DNA of 64,000 nt, taken from contig NZ_KB899968.1 of NCBI RefSeq assembly GCF_000378485.1, positions 397,680 through 461,679 of the forward strand, read 5' to 3'. The position numbers and the translations under genes were made by a program. Below are positions 42,727 through 51,831 of the stretch, piece by piece. Source of the DNA: Flavobacterium rivuli WB 3.3-2 = DSM 21788. Its GTDB lineage: Bacteria; Bacteroidota; Bacteroidia; Flavobacteriales; Flavobacteriaceae. The notes under the pieces are model-generated. The model was not told where the DNA came from. It made no database searches and worked only from the letters and a program-made list of their open reading frames with translations. Every line of letters begins with the position of its first letter. Within the stretch, counting starts at the first letter, position 1.

Positions 42727-42739
42727 TTAATAATCAAAT

Positions 42740-45211
42740 CTATTCCAAAAAGTCTATAAAAGTTAGCCCAAGTATTACCCCGTTTTTCGATCTGCTATTG
42801 CCATTTATCGAGTGAATATAGTCTATACGCAGCAGCCTGAATTTACCCCAACCCACGTTGTCTAAGCCTATAGTAGTTTCCATGTAAGGTTTTTGTTCCG
42901 GTATTGCAAGGAAATGGTAACCTGCTACAAGATAGTAATTCAGCTTTTCAAGCACAGGTATAGAGTTCGTTAAATACCCCTTAAAGTTGTGCTCTAAGTG
43001 GGCTTCAAAATACTGATCGTTAGTACTGTGTGTGTAGTAGGGCAGCAGGTTAAATACATTTAAGTACCGCTCTGATTTACCCACATACGTTTGGTTACCG
43101 TTAAAGTGCCTGTAATCTGTAAAGGCAATATTTTTCGAATTAAAAAATTTACCCGCCCTTAGATTTACGCCCAGTTCTCCTACATCGCCCATAGCAAGGT
43201 CGTAGGTTACGCGTGTAGAAAGATGGTCAAAATTATAATCGTTAATACTTGCAGCAAAGCCTTTCTCATATTTAAGGTACAGGCTTGGGTACTTGTCATT
43301 ACTTATCGTTTCCCTTCCGTCAGGCCTTGTGCGGTAGGTTTGCCCAAAGTTTATGCGCGTTGCAACAGATGTTTTTAGCATATTGTGCTTTAAAAAAGCC
43401 GGGGCATCATGGTCTTCCGGCAATAACGGATTATTAGACAAATACGGGTCATATAAATCTTTAAGCGTACTAAAATTTGTATTGTTGAATAACGATTTTT
43501 TTCGTGTATACTCAAAACTACCAAATAATTTAATACCGTTTAGCACCTCTTCCTCATACTTAATCCGAACAAAATTATTATCAAACAGCTTCATATAGTT
43601 GTCCTTAAAGAAAAGGCTGCTAATACTGTTTACAATCTTGTTTATAGGGTTTTCGGGGTTAAACTGTTCTATGCTGCTACCGCCTGTAAGGGTAACAATA
43701 CGTTTGCTGAAATTGTTGAACTTATGCGAAATGGTACCCGTTGCCCTGAAACGTTTTTCGGCGAAACCATAATTAAGATCGGTGCCAATGGTAGTGTAGG
43801 TATTATTGGGGTGAAATTTAGTATAGTAAAAACCCGGTGCAAAAGCATAAGCCTGTACCGTATTAAAGCTTAAACGACGTATAATGCCTGTGTAGCTTGC
43901 CTCCCAGTTTTCGGCAGTATTGTGGTAGGTATATCCTACAGGTATAGACGTCCATTTAAAACGGTTACGCTGCCTGTCGGTACTGTCCTGGTAGGCTTTA
44001 GTACTACGCAGTTCTTCCAGTTTTTCTTTCCTGAAATAATCATTACGCTCCTGTGCTGTTAAAGGAATAGGGCGAATGGTGTTCCAGTAAGCAGCAGCTT
44101 TTTTATTAGATTCAGGTTCAAAATATTGTATTTCGGGGCTAAACCAGTTTTTATTAAATCCCGGCTTAAAATTATAATTACTGTACACATAGCTAAACGT
44201 TCCGTCAGATTCTACACCCAGCAAACCTATGTGGAAATCTATAACCTGAACATTTTTACTCCACAGTTCCTCTTTGGCATTGTAGCCAAAAGTCTGCCTT
44301 ATGTTTATACGGTCTAACAGGGGCTGTTTTATGGCGCTTCCTGCAATGCCCAGTTCTGCTGCCGATATTTCTCCGGTGCCTTCTACTATATAAATATATC
44401 CGTCTAACGATGCCTGGTTTTCACGTTTAGGCATAACCTTTATTTTATTAATGGTCTGTCCGCCGGCATCAGTAAAAGTACTTTCAAGGGCATAGGTATA
44501 ATAATCAAAAGCATTATAGGCAATAGGCGATATAACGCTAACTTCAAACGGAAGGTAATTAGCATAGAAGTCAAAGTCGGCGGCATCGGCATTATTATAG
44601 CTAAATTCACCTGCTTCGCCACTTACCTTGCTGGCAATAACTCGCTCGTTTATTTTACCGGGACGTTCGTATTTTATTTTAGAAACTGTTTCAGATAAAT
44701 ATAAAATACCATTACCACTACTGTCTACAGATGCACCAAGGTCGCCTATTTCCTGACCCAGTATTTTTTTAGGCAGGTCTTTCAATGTAACCACACCACG
44801 CGAGTAAAAATCAGCTTCATACAATGCAGTTTTTTCTGCATTGGCAGTACGGTTTTGTATGGCGTTTGCAATAATAGTATTGGCAGGATTGCCCTGGTCT
44901 ATCACTAACTCTTTAAGTTGGTAATTTTCGGGATCGAGCGTAATATTCTGATTTTGGGATGCGCCGCTAACGGTAACTGCCACCTCTTTAGTTTTATAGC
45001 CAATAGATCTTACTATAAGCGTTTGTTTGCCTTTAGCAACTGCAAAGCTATATTGCCCATTCTGGTTGGCAGAGGTGCCGGTATAAGTACCTTCTACAGT
45101 AATAGATGCAAAAGCAACAGGCTCGCCATTTTTAGCGGTTACCTTACCCTTAAGCTGCGCAAAGGCAGGCAGGGCAAACAGGAACAATATAATAACGGCA
45201 GCGTGTTTCAT
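42740..45211 (-). CDS. DUF5686 outer-membrane protein with carboxypeptidase-regulatory-like domain (copy 2)
   Basis: An 823-residue paralogue of 36285-38768. Signal peptide (MKHAAVIILFLFALPAFAQ), regulatory domain (LKGKVTAKNGEPVAFASITVEGTYTGTSANQNGQYSF), then DUF5686 with matching ANAEKTALYEADFYSRG and WNTIRPIPLTAQERN segments. ATG 45211 is chosen because the 45247 start would extend into aroQ and lacks signal character. Seven bases downstream of aroQ on the same strand, so probably co-transcribed. Confidence 0.87.
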   Translation of the reverse strand: MKHAAVIILFLFALPAFAQLKGKVTAKNGEPVAFASITVEGTYTGTSANQNGQYSFAVAKGKQTLIVRSIGYKTKEVAVTVSGASQNQNITLDPENYQLKELVIDQGNPANTIIANAIQNRTANAEKTALYEADFYSRGVVTLKDLPKKILGQEIGDLGASVDSSGNGILYLSETVSKIKYERPGKINERVIASKVSGEAGEFSYNNADAADFDFYANYLPFEVSVISPIAYNAFDYYTYALESTFTDAGGQTINKIKVMPKRENQASLDGYIYIVEGTGEISAAELGIAGSAIKQPLLDRINIRQTFGYNAKEELWSKNVQVIDFHIGLLGVESDGTFSYVYSNYNFKPGFNKNWFSPEIQYFEPESNKKAAAYWNTIRPIPLTAQERNDYFRKEKLEELRSTKAYQDSTDRQRNRFKWTSIPVGYTYHNTAENWEASYTGIIRRLSFNTVQAYAFAPGFYYTKFHPNNTYTTIGTDLNYGFAEKRFRATGTISHKFNNFSKRIVTLTGGSSIEQFNPENPINKIVNSISSLFFKDNYMKLFDNNFVRIKYEEEVLNGIKLFGSFEYTRKKSLFNNTNFSTLKDLYDPYLSNNPLLPEDHDAPAFLKHNMLKTSVATRINFGQTYRTRPDGRETISNDKYPSLYLKYEKGFAASINDYNFDHLSTRVTYDLAMGDVGELGVNLRAGKFFNSKNIAFTDYRHFNGNQTYVGKSERYLNVFNLLPYYTHSTNDQYFEAHLEHNFKGYLTNSIPVLEKLNYYLVAGYHFLAIPEQKPYMETTIGLDNVGWGKFRLLRIDYIHSINGNSRSKNGVILGLTFIDFLE

Positions 45212-45218
45212 GTAATTT

Positions 45219-45632
45219 TTATAAAAATGATTGTAATGCAAGCTCATAGCTTTTTAGCCCAAAGCCAATAATAACTCCCGCAGATACAGGTGATATAAAC
45301 GACTGGTGCCTAAAGGTTTCTCTCGAAAATGTATTAGATATATGTACTTCTATAACCGGAGTGGTTACGGCCTTAACAGCATCGCCTATACCTATGGATG
45401 TGTGGGTATAAGCACCTGCATTTAGTATTATACCATCATAATTAAATCCGGTTTCCTGTATTTTGGTTATAATTTCGCCCTCTATATTGCTTTGAAAGTA
45501 ATGTAATTTTATTCCGGGAAATTTTAATTGCAGCTCTGCAAAATAATCTTCAAACGTGCGGCCACCGTATATTTCGGGTTCCCTTTTGCCTAAAAGGTTA
45601 AGGTTGGGGCCGTTAATAATAACAATATTCAT
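45219..45632 (-). CDS. aroQ: Type II 3-dehydroquinate dehydratase
   Basis: A 137-residue flavodoxin-like dehydratase of the shikimate pathway. Family motifs NGPNLNLLGKREPEIYG (with the catalytic Tyr), LHYFQSNIEGEII, LNAGAYTHTS and EVHISNTFSRETFRHQS (catalytic His) are all present. It dehydrates 3-dehydroquinate to 3-dehydroshikimate. No other aro gene is nearby. Confidence 0.97.
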   Translation of the reverse strand: MNIVIINGPNLNLLGKREPEIYGGRTFEDYFAELQLKFPGIKLHYFQSNIEGEIITKIQETGFNYDGIILNAGAYTHTSIGIGDAVKAVTTPVIEVHISNTFSRETFRHQSFISPVSAGVIIGFGLKSYELALQSFL

Positions 45633-45717
45633 TTGTGCATTAATTTAAAGTAAATGTAAGTATTAACTGAAATGGATGTATATGGGTTAATAAAAAATTT
45701 AACATATAAGCCAATAA

Positions 45718-45753
45718 AAAAACCGGTTTTATCTTAAAGACAAACCGGTTTTT
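45718..45753 (-). terminator. Terminator after the outer-membrane barrel genes
   Basis: AAAAACCGGTTT (45718-45729) and AAACCGGTTTTT (45742-45753) form a strong stem; on the minus strand it follows the stop at 45772. Confidence 0.85.
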
Positions 45754-45771
45754 GTATAATATTTAAAATTT

Positions 45772-46329
45772 TTAGAAAAAGTACCCTACAGATAACTGGA
45801 ATACACCATTCTTAACATCGCCTCTTACTTCGCTGTCATTAACATTGGTAAGGCCAATGTTGTAACGTGCCTGAGCAAAAAGGCCTGCAATAATTTTTAG
45901 TTCTAAACCACCGGAAGCGGCAAGGTCGAATTTTTTAGTTTCAAAAATGTCATCGGCATCATTAACAAGGAATGAGAACTGAGGTCCTGCAGTAATGCTT
46001 AGTGTATTAGGCAATATGTAAAATTTAGCCAGTACCGGTACCGATATGTAATCAAGTTTAATATCTCTTGCTACACCTACCACACCATCTGCCTCATATT
46101 TAGCTTTACCTCCCTGAGAAGAGAAAAGCCCTTCTGCCTGTACAGAGAATGTAGGCACAATGTTAAGTTCTAATACTGCACCGGCATGAAAGCTGGTAAT
46201 TCCGTCAGTATCAAGATCGCCCTGAAAGTTAGAGAAGTTAGCTCCTGCTTTAATACCAAAGTTTAATCCTTGTGCCTGCGTGGCAAATGTGCCTGCAAGC
46301 AATACTACTGCTAAAAGAAATTTTTTCAT
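45772..46329 (-). CDS. Outer-membrane beta-barrel (PorT/OmpA-barrel-like) protein (copy 1)
   Basis: A 185-residue protein with a Sec signal peptide (ending TQAQ) and a mature eight-strand-type barrel: LNFGIKAGANFSNFQGD, SFHAGAVLELNIVPTFSVQAEGLFSSQGGKA, LDYISVPVLAKFYI, LSITAGPQFSFLV, a final FQLSVGYFF. Such barrels (PF13568-like) are common in Bacteroidota outer membranes. Paired with the related 46360-46881 gene 30 bases upstream. Confidence 0.87.
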   Translation of the reverse strand: MKKFLLAVVLLAGTFATQAQGLNFGIKAGANFSNFQGDLDTDGITSFHAGAVLELNIVPTFSVQAEGLFSSQGGKAKYEADGVVGVARDIKLDYISVPVLAKFYILPNTLSITAGPQFSFLVNDADDIFETKKFDLAASGGLELKIIAGLFAQARYNIGLTNVNDSEVRGDVKNGVFQLSVGYFF

Positions 46330-46359
46330 GGTTTTAAAAATAGTTAAGTTGGTTTATAA

Positions 46360-46881
46360 TTAAAAAATAAAACCTAAAGAAGCCGAAACAACGGTGTTCT
46401 TAAGATCTGTGTTATTTGTTACGTCTTTAGTACCCTGGTAATAGCGTGCCTGTACAAAAAAGCCATCGGTAATAAAATATTCCAGTCCGCCGGTTAACCC
46501 AAAATCAAATGTTTCACTATTGTACCGGCTAAAATTGTCCGACTCGCTTAGCAGCATCCCAAATTGTGGGCCTGCCTGGAGGTTAAAACCATCTGTAACG
46601 TATACTTTAAGCAATACGGGAACACTAAAATAATTAAGCTTAATTTCTTCATTGCGCAACTTTGCACCCTGTGCAGAGTATAAAAATTCCGGCTGAACGC
46701 TTATAAAGCTGTTTAAATCGGCTTCATATAATACACCTATATGCCAGTTTGTAAGAACATTAAAATTATCGGGGCCATCGCCCTTTAGGTTCGCAAAATT
46801 AAACCCGCCTTTTATTCCAAATTGTGCCTGTGCTGTAAAACCTGCAAAGGCTAAAAAAATTGTGAGTAGTACTTTCTTCAT
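46360..46881 (-). CDS. Outer-membrane beta-barrel protein (copy 2)
   Basis: A 173-residue relative of the downstream gene: FGIKGGFNFANLKGD, HIGVLYEADLNSFISVQPEFLYSAQGAK, LNYFSVPVLLKVYV, LQAGPQFGMLL, ending SASLGFIF. Signal peptide ends AQAQ. A minus-strand -7 element TATTTTTG (46911-46904) lies 23 bases upstream, so it heads a two-gene operon. Function unknown. Confidence 0.87.
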   Translation of the reverse strand: MKKVLLTIFLAFAGFTAQAQFGIKGGFNFANLKGDGPDNFNVLTNWHIGVLYEADLNSFISVQPEFLYSAQGAKLRNEEIKLNYFSVPVLLKVYVTDGFNLQAGPQFGMLLSESDNFSRYNSETFDFGLTGGLEYFITDGFFVQARYYQGTKDVTNNTDLKNTVVSASLGFIF

Positions 46882-46903
46882 GTATGCTCTAAGGATTACA
46901 CAA

Positions 46904-46911
46904 CAAAAATA
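46904..46911 (-). promoter_or_regulatory. -7 element of the barrel-protein operon
   Basis: CAAAAATA on plus reads TATTTTTG on minus, 23 bases before the ATG at 46881. Confidence 0.55.
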
Positions 46912-47077
46912 GAGAAAAGTAGTATTAAATATTTCAATTTTAATTTCACTTTAACCATTTTAATTTAATCTTCATTTTAACCATATAATTTTATTATAAC
47001 GTAAATATTTGTTAAACAGCAGGTAGGGTTTTTATTTTTAAAAATGTTTAACATACAGCAACCAAACAATCTCTCTT

Positions 47078-49654
47078 ATGAAAAAACAAATACTCATGCT
47101 TTTTGCCATGATGTTAATGGCTACAAGCACATTTGCACAGGCTACGGCTTACCCAGTGCCAGACCTGGTACAATGCAATTACGAAATTTTTGACCTTACC
47201 GTACAGGATGCTATTGTGCTGGGCGATCAGGATCCGGGGCTATATAGTGTTACTTATTTTGAAACGTATGCCGATGCACAGTATAATAGGAATGCTATTA
47301 CAAATCCGACGGTTTATGTACCTGTTATGATTAACCCGGTACTATACATACAGGTTGCTAATGTAACTAATGATGATATTGCAATAACATCCTTTAACGT
47401 AGTAATTAACAGTGTACAATTACAAAGCTTTCCTGATGTTCATGCCTGTACTTCATACACGCTGGCTCCATTAAATTCCGGAAATGAGTACAGGACTGCC
47501 ACAGATGGCGGAGGGTCTCAATTGTATGCCGGCACTCAAATTACATCTTCGCAAACAATTTACGTATATAGCCCATTATGTGGCGAAGAGTCTGTCTTTG
47601 TAATTACTATTGGGGCTATAGCATTACCATCAATAGAAAATGTACAGGCCTGCGGATCGTATACATTACCCTTACTTGCTGTAGGTAATTATTATACTGC
47701 ACCTAACGGTGCAGGTACGCAAATTGCTGCGGGCACAACTATTACAAGTACACAAACTATATATGTGTTTGCCCAGGAGGAAAGCTGTACAGATGAAGAT
47801 AGCTTTACTGTAACTATATCGCCCACAATGGCAATAGACCCGGAAAATGTAGCGGTTTGTGGATCCTACACTTTGCCTGCCTTAGAGGCTGGTGGATATT
47901 ACACAAGCCCTGACGGGCCTAACGGCATCGGAGTTTTAGTGCCGGCAGGCACTGTTATTACAACATCGCAAACACTTTATTTATATCTTGTATATGGTGC
48001 CTGCGTTATAGAGGGCGAATTTGTTATAACCATACTTACAAGCGATACCATACAGCTAACGCCGCTAACTGCCTGTGGTAACGACACCGGTATTGCAACT
48101 TTCGATCTTACACAGGCTACCGCACAAATACAGCAAACCATACCTAACGCAAGGGTGCAGTTTTTTGTAACTCCTATGGATGCCGCAACGAATACTAATC
48201 CTATTGTGAATGCCAATGCTTATTTTACACCATCAACAACTATATATGCGGGAGTTACCATTCCGGATAATTGTTACTATACCCTTGCGCTCAATTTAGT
48301 TATTACAGAGTGTACAAACTCTGTACTTACAGGAATAGTAAGGTATGACGCAAATACTAACGGATGTGATAGTAATGATGCGGGTTTTGCAGGCACACAG
48401 GTAAGTCTTATTATGGGCAACGTTATTTATAACACTTTTACCAATGCAGCGGGAGAGTATGCTTTTTACAATATAACTAACGGCTCAGGAGAGGTTGTAC
48501 TAAGTGCAGTAAATACTAATGTTTATAATGTTTCGCCGGCAGGGTATGATGTTGTAATAAGTAATGAGCCTTATACAGCTGATTTTTGCGTTAGTCCTAT
48601 AGATCCTTTTACAAATGTATCTGTTGCTATATGGCCGTCTACCACAGTTGTGCCCGGGTTTGCGGCAGGATATTATATAGCCATTTACAATGATGGCACT
48701 AATGTAGAGAGTGGCCAGGTTACATTTACTTTTGATAGTTCTAAATATACCTTCCTGTCTTCATCAGAAACCGGAACGGTATCAGGAAATACCGTAACAT
48801 TTGATTATGCCAATCTGTTACCGGGAGAGCAACGGTATATTTTTGCCGACTTTACAGCTGCCCAGCCGCCGGTACTTAACCTGGGCGATGAGGTTGTGGT
48901 GAGTGCTTCGATTACACCGCTGACAGAGGATACTTACCCGGAAAACAATACATACACGCTAACTCAAACTGTTGTTAACTCTTACGACCCTAATGATATA
49001 ACGGTAGATAAAGGCGAATTCATTACTTTAGATCAGGCTACAGGCTATCTGCAATATACCATCCGTTTCCAAAATATGGGTACTGCCAATGCTACTAATG
49101 TGAGGATAGCTACGGTCCTCGATCCTAATCTTGACTGGGAAACATTTGAACCTGTGGGCGCAAGCCATACGTATCGCGCAAATCGTACAGGACAGGATGT
49201 GTATTTTAGTTTTGAGGGTATACAGTTACCTTATGAAAGTGCCGATGAACCTGCAAGCCACGGATCTGTAAGCTACCGCATAAAACCAAAAGCTACTATA
49301 GCAATAGGAGATGTAATGACGGCGCAGGCAGGTATTTACTTTGATTTTAATGAAGCAATTATAACCAATATTGCCACAACAACGGTAAGGGCTGTTGCAG
49401 GTTTAAATACTGTAAGCAATAATAGTTTTAAAATATACCCCAACCCGGCTACAGGCATTGTAAACCTTGAGCTTAATAATGTTATTAATGCAACTGCTGT
49501 AACTATTACCGATGTGTTGGGCAAAACGGTACTTAAAGATGTTATTAGCGGTACACAGGCTACGGTAAATATAACATCGCTAAAAAGCGGGCTATATTTC
49601 GTGACCCTTAAAACCGATGGTAAACAACTAACAGAAAAATTAATTGTAAAATAA
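47078..49654 (+). CDS. T9SS type A secreted protein with internal repeats
   Basis: An 858-residue exported protein. Signal peptide 1-21. Residues ~117-178, 184-247 and 252-319 are three copies of a ~65-residue module beginning ACGSYTLP and including TITSTQTIYV-type strands. Residues ~405-470 resemble an SdrD/Cna-B-like collagen-binding fold (GIVRYDANTNGCDSNDAGFAGTQVSL), and ~590-780 are a DUF11-like conserved repeat domain. The C-terminal ~80 residues (FKIYPNPATGIVNLEL, VTITDVLGKTVLK, GLYFVTLKTDGKQLTEKLIVK) are a type A T9SS sorting signal. Likely a surface or secreted adhesin-like protein. Confidence 0.9.
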   Translation: MKKQILMLFAMMLMATSTFAQATAYPVPDLVQCNYEIFDLTVQDAIVLGDQDPGLYSVTYFETYADAQYNRNAITNPTVYVPVMINPVLYIQVANVTNDDIAITSFNVVINSVQLQSFPDVHACTSYTLAPLNSGNEYRTATDGGGSQLYAGTQITSSQTIYVYSPLCGEESVFVITIGAIALPSIENVQACGSYTLPLLAVGNYYTAPNGAGTQIAAGTTITSTQTIYVFAQEESCTDEDSFTVTISPTMAIDPENVAVCGSYTLPALEAGGYYTSPDGPNGIGVLVPAGTVITTSQTLYLYLVYGACVIEGEFVITILTSDTIQLTPLTACGNDTGIATFDLTQATAQIQQTIPNARVQFFVTPMDAATNTNPIVNANAYFTPSTTIYAGVTIPDNCYYTLALNLVITECTNSVLTGIVRYDANTNGCDSNDAGFAGTQVSLIMGNVIYNTFTNAAGEYAFYNITNGSGEVVLSAVNTNVYNVSPAGYDVVISNEPYTADFCVSPIDPFTNVSVAIWPSTTVVPGFAAGYYIAIYNDGTNVESGQVTFTFDSSKYTFLSSSETGTVSGNTVTFDYANLLPGEQRYIFADFTAAQPPVLNLGDEVVVSASITPLTEDTYPENNTYTLTQTVVNSYDPNDITVDKGEFITLDQATGYLQYTIRFQNMGTANATNVRIATVLDPNLDWETFEPVGASHTYRANRTGQDVYFSFEGIQLPYESADEPASHGSVSYRIKPKATIAIGDVMTAQAGIYFDFNEAIITNIATTTVRAVAGLNTVSNNSFKIYPNPATGIVNLELNNVINATAVTITDVLGKTVLKDVISGTQATVNITSLKSGLYFVTLKTDGKQLTEKLIVK

Positions 49655-49676
49655 ATATTTGTGTGTTTTTAATTTT

Positions 49677-49709
49677 AAAAATGCCCCTTGCGAAAGCAAG
49701 GGGCATTTT
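49677..49709. terminator. Bidirectional terminator
   Basis: AAAATGCCCCTTGC / GCAAGGGGCATTTT stem with GAAA loop, between convergent genes. Confidence 0.9.
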
Positions 49710-49728
49710 AGTTTTAAAGAATTATTTT

Positions 49729-50223
49729 TTATAAAGCAGTAAGCAATCCCGCCATGTTTATGTATTTACCTTCCCGGCCGGTTATCCTGTAATCAAAGGT
49801 ATACGTTAGGTCGCCTTCTAAAAAATCTTTATAATATCGGGTATCGTGTACCATACGATCATGTTCGGTAATATCGGGTGGGGGCAGGGTAAGCTCTGTA
49901 TTGCTTATGCCTTCAACAATAAATTCGTAAGTGTCTTTCTCAAATGTTTTTATTACTCCCGATAGTTTAAAATCATCACTATCGGTATTATTATAAATGT
50001 CCATATCCAGTTTTATGGAATGCTCTCTATATTCGGCCGCAATGCTGTGCTCATTCTCTTTAAACTTAAAATGGCCATCGGCTTTAAAAAATTCTTTAAA
50101 ACCGTCAAATATCTTTTTTATTTCTTCACGTTTTAATTCTTTACGCTTGTACTCATACTTCCTTTTATATTCGTCGTGTTCGGCTTTTATGTCAATTTTT
50201 ATTTTCAGGTATCCTAAATCCAT
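49729..50223 (-). CDS. Unknown 164-residue protein
   Basis: A soluble, highly charged protein. Residues 12-40 are Lys/Glu-rich helical sequence (HDEYKRKYEYKRKELKREEIKK); the rest is beta-prone with FKFKENEHSIAAEYREHSIKLDMDIYNN and DLTYTFDYRITGREGKYINM. No signal, membrane helix or known motif. Starts 18 bases after the 88-residue gene, so the two probably form an operon of unknown function. Confidence 0.65.
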   Translation of the reverse strand: MDLGYLKIKIDIKAEHDEYKRKYEYKRKELKREEIKKIFDGFKEFFKADGHFKFKENEHSIAAEYREHSIKLDMDIYNNTDSDDFKLSGVIKTFEKDTYEFIVEGISNTELTLPPPDITEHDRMVHDTRYYKDFLEGDLTYTFDYRITGREGKYINMAGLLTAL

Positions 50224-50241
50224 GGTAAGGGTAGTTTAATT

Positions 50242-50508
50242 TTAAAGTTCGACAACTTTGGGTTTATAAAAATTTACATAAAAAAAGGAATCAGGGTTAA
50301 CGCCTGCCTCTACCACCTTAGCCTTAACTAATTCTGTTTTGGCCGCATCGTTTTCAATATCAAGAAAAGTAATGAACTCGGCAAGGTTTGTAAATTTAAA
50401 GCTCAAATCGGTATTAAGAGAATACTCTGTAATACTGTATTGTGCCGCAGATATTTCTATCCCTGATTTTTTAAAAGCCTCGTGTATGGTGTTCAGGTTT
50501 TCGTTCAT
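50242..50508 (-). CDS. Unknown 88-residue protein
   Basis: A small soluble protein (IHEAFKKSGIEISAAQYSITEYSL, AEFITFLDIENDAAKTELVKAKVVEAGVNPDSFFYVNFYKPKVVEL). Alpha/beta composition with no recognised motif. First gene of a probable two-gene operon with the 164-residue protein. Function unknown. Confidence 0.62.
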   Translation of the reverse strand: MNENLNTIHEAFKKSGIEISAAQYSITEYSLNTDLSFKFTNLAEFITFLDIENDAAKTELVKAKVVEAGVNPDSFFYVNFYKPKVVEL

Positions 50509-50650
50509 GGCAGGTATATTTTAAGCCCGGTTAATTAATATTAGTTTATATTTCTTAGAGGTAATTATCTTACTAAGAAACAATCACAAATTATTAATTA
50601 TATTTTAATCAGGGTCTTAAAATAGCCATAAAGTTTAAGTCTTTATAATG

Positions 50651-51031
50651 CTATTTCTTTAATAATGTATCTATGGTAAGCTGCATCGCGGCAATGGTTT
50701 GTTCCTGCGCAGCAATGGTTTTAAGAAGGGCATCTTTTTCGGTAGAATAATCAGATAAGGCGGGCTCAGCAACTGTGGTAGTGTAATTTGTTGTAGCGGT
50801 ATAGCCCTTATATTTTAAGTAGAGGTCTAAATTTACAAATTCGTCGAGGGTAATGCTATATTCCTCACAAATTTTTTGCATTATTTCAACCTTAGGGTAA
50901 GAAATGCCACGCACATAAGTTCCTACAACACTTTTTTTAAGTCCGAATTTAGCACCAAAGTCATCCTGCGATAAAAAATTGTTTTCGCATAGATATTTAA
51001 TATTCAATCCTATGTAGTTCTTGATGGGCAT
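50651..51031 (-). CDS. XRE-family transcriptional regulator with coiled-coil tail
   Basis: A 126-residue protein. Residues 5-65 form a HTH_3 domain (LNIKYLCENNFLSQDDFGAKFGLKKSVVGTYVRGISYPKVEIMQKICEEYSITLDEFV). The C-terminal ~40 residues (YSTEKDALLKTIAAQEQTIAAMQLTIDTLLKK) are a predicted coiled coil for dimerisation. It lies between four small genes of unknown function and may regulate them. No prophage or integrase gene is nearby. Confidence 0.85.
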   Translation of the reverse strand: MPIKNYIGLNIKYLCENNFLSQDDFGAKFGLKKSVVGTYVRGISYPKVEIMQKICEEYSITLDEFVNLDLYLKYKGYTATTNYTTTVAEPALSDYSTEKDALLKTIAAQEQTIAAMQLTIDTLLKK

Positions 51032-51129
51032 ATTAATTATTTATAAAAAGAATTTTATTTGTTTTTACGATTTAAATTTCTATATTTAACTTTATAAATA
51101 TACAGAAAATATTTGCAAAATACCAGAAC

Positions 51130-51327
51130 ATGACAGTTAGCGAATTTTTGAAAGAAAGGAACACAAAAATTATAGAACGTTATAAACAACTCAGGGATGA
51201 TAAAGTATCCGGTAGCGAGGCAAAGCAAATTATAAGCAGTGAGTTTGCAGGGCTCTCAATACACACAATAGGGCAAATAGTTTACAATAAAGAATATTCT
51301 AACAGCCCACATAAAGATAAGTCATAA
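51130..51327 (+). CDS. Unknown 65-residue protein
   Basis: A small, probably helical protein (SEFLKERNTKIIERYKQLRDDKVSGSEAKQIISSEFAGLSIHTIGQIVYNKEYSN). The last part has HTH-like spacing (KQIISSEFAGLSIHTIGQIVY), so DNA binding is possible. Divergent from the XRE regulator gene, with ~98 bases between the two starts. Function unknown. Confidence 0.58.
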   Translation: MTVSEFLKERNTKIIERYKQLRDDKVSGSEAKQIISSEFAGLSIHTIGQIVYNKEYSNSPHKDKS

Positions 51328-51330
51328 AAA

Positions 51331-51354
51331 AAGCTCCGGTAATATACCGAAGCT
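51331..51354 (-). terminator. Imperfect terminator hairpin
   Basis: On the minus strand AGCTTCGGTA and TACCGGAGCT pair with one mismatch, followed by a T run. It lies just beyond the stop of the 84-residue gene (51385). Confidence 0.65.
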
Positions 51355-51384
51355 CTTCCTGAATTAATAAGTAAGATATATTTT

Positions 51385-51639
51385 TTACAGTTTATCTGTT
51401 TCCACTATTTGCAGTTTGCCTGCAGGTACAGTATCTGTAGTGTCTTTAATAAGTAGTACCCCAAAAATATTTAACGGTATGTCTATACCTTCGTCAGAGT
51501 TGCGTATTTCTTCCAGTATCGTTTCATAATCGGCAGGGTTAAGTATAAGCGAATCGCCTTTATCTATTTTTTTAGCTAAAAGATAATCCCTGAGTGAGGC
51601 TATAGAAATACCGTGTGCAACAACTACAAATTCTGACAT
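51385..51639 (-). CDS. Unknown 84-residue protein
   Basis: A small soluble protein (EFVVVAHGISIASLRDYLLAKKIDKGDSLILNPADYETILEEIRNSDEGIDIPLNIFGVLLIKDTTDTVPAGKLQIVETDKL). Alpha/beta composition, not recognised. It stands alone between a hairpin terminator and an AT-rich spacer. Function unknown. Confidence 0.62.
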   Translation of the reverse strand: MSEFVVVAHGISIASLRDYLLAKKIDKGDSLILNPADYETILEEIRNSDEGIDIPLNIFGVLLIKDTTDTVPAGKLQIVETDKL

Positions 51640-51831
51640 ATAATTTTTTTTATAATGCTAATTTAGCATCATAAAATCTAATTTTATAAAAGGTTTTGTT
51701 AAATTAGGTATTCCTGATAATAGTGTGTAGTACTTACTACCTTAACATATATAAGGTGCACTCATTTTTTTAGCCTGAAAATCTTTACTTACTTCTAATA
51801 AACTAAATAGTATGGTAAGCTTATTTTGGGT

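Noticed and set aside
49729..51639. Prophage or integrative element remnant
   Set aside because: No integrase, att repeats, tRNA junction or capsid-like gene; base composition is like the neighbours. Kept only as an uncharacterised gene group.
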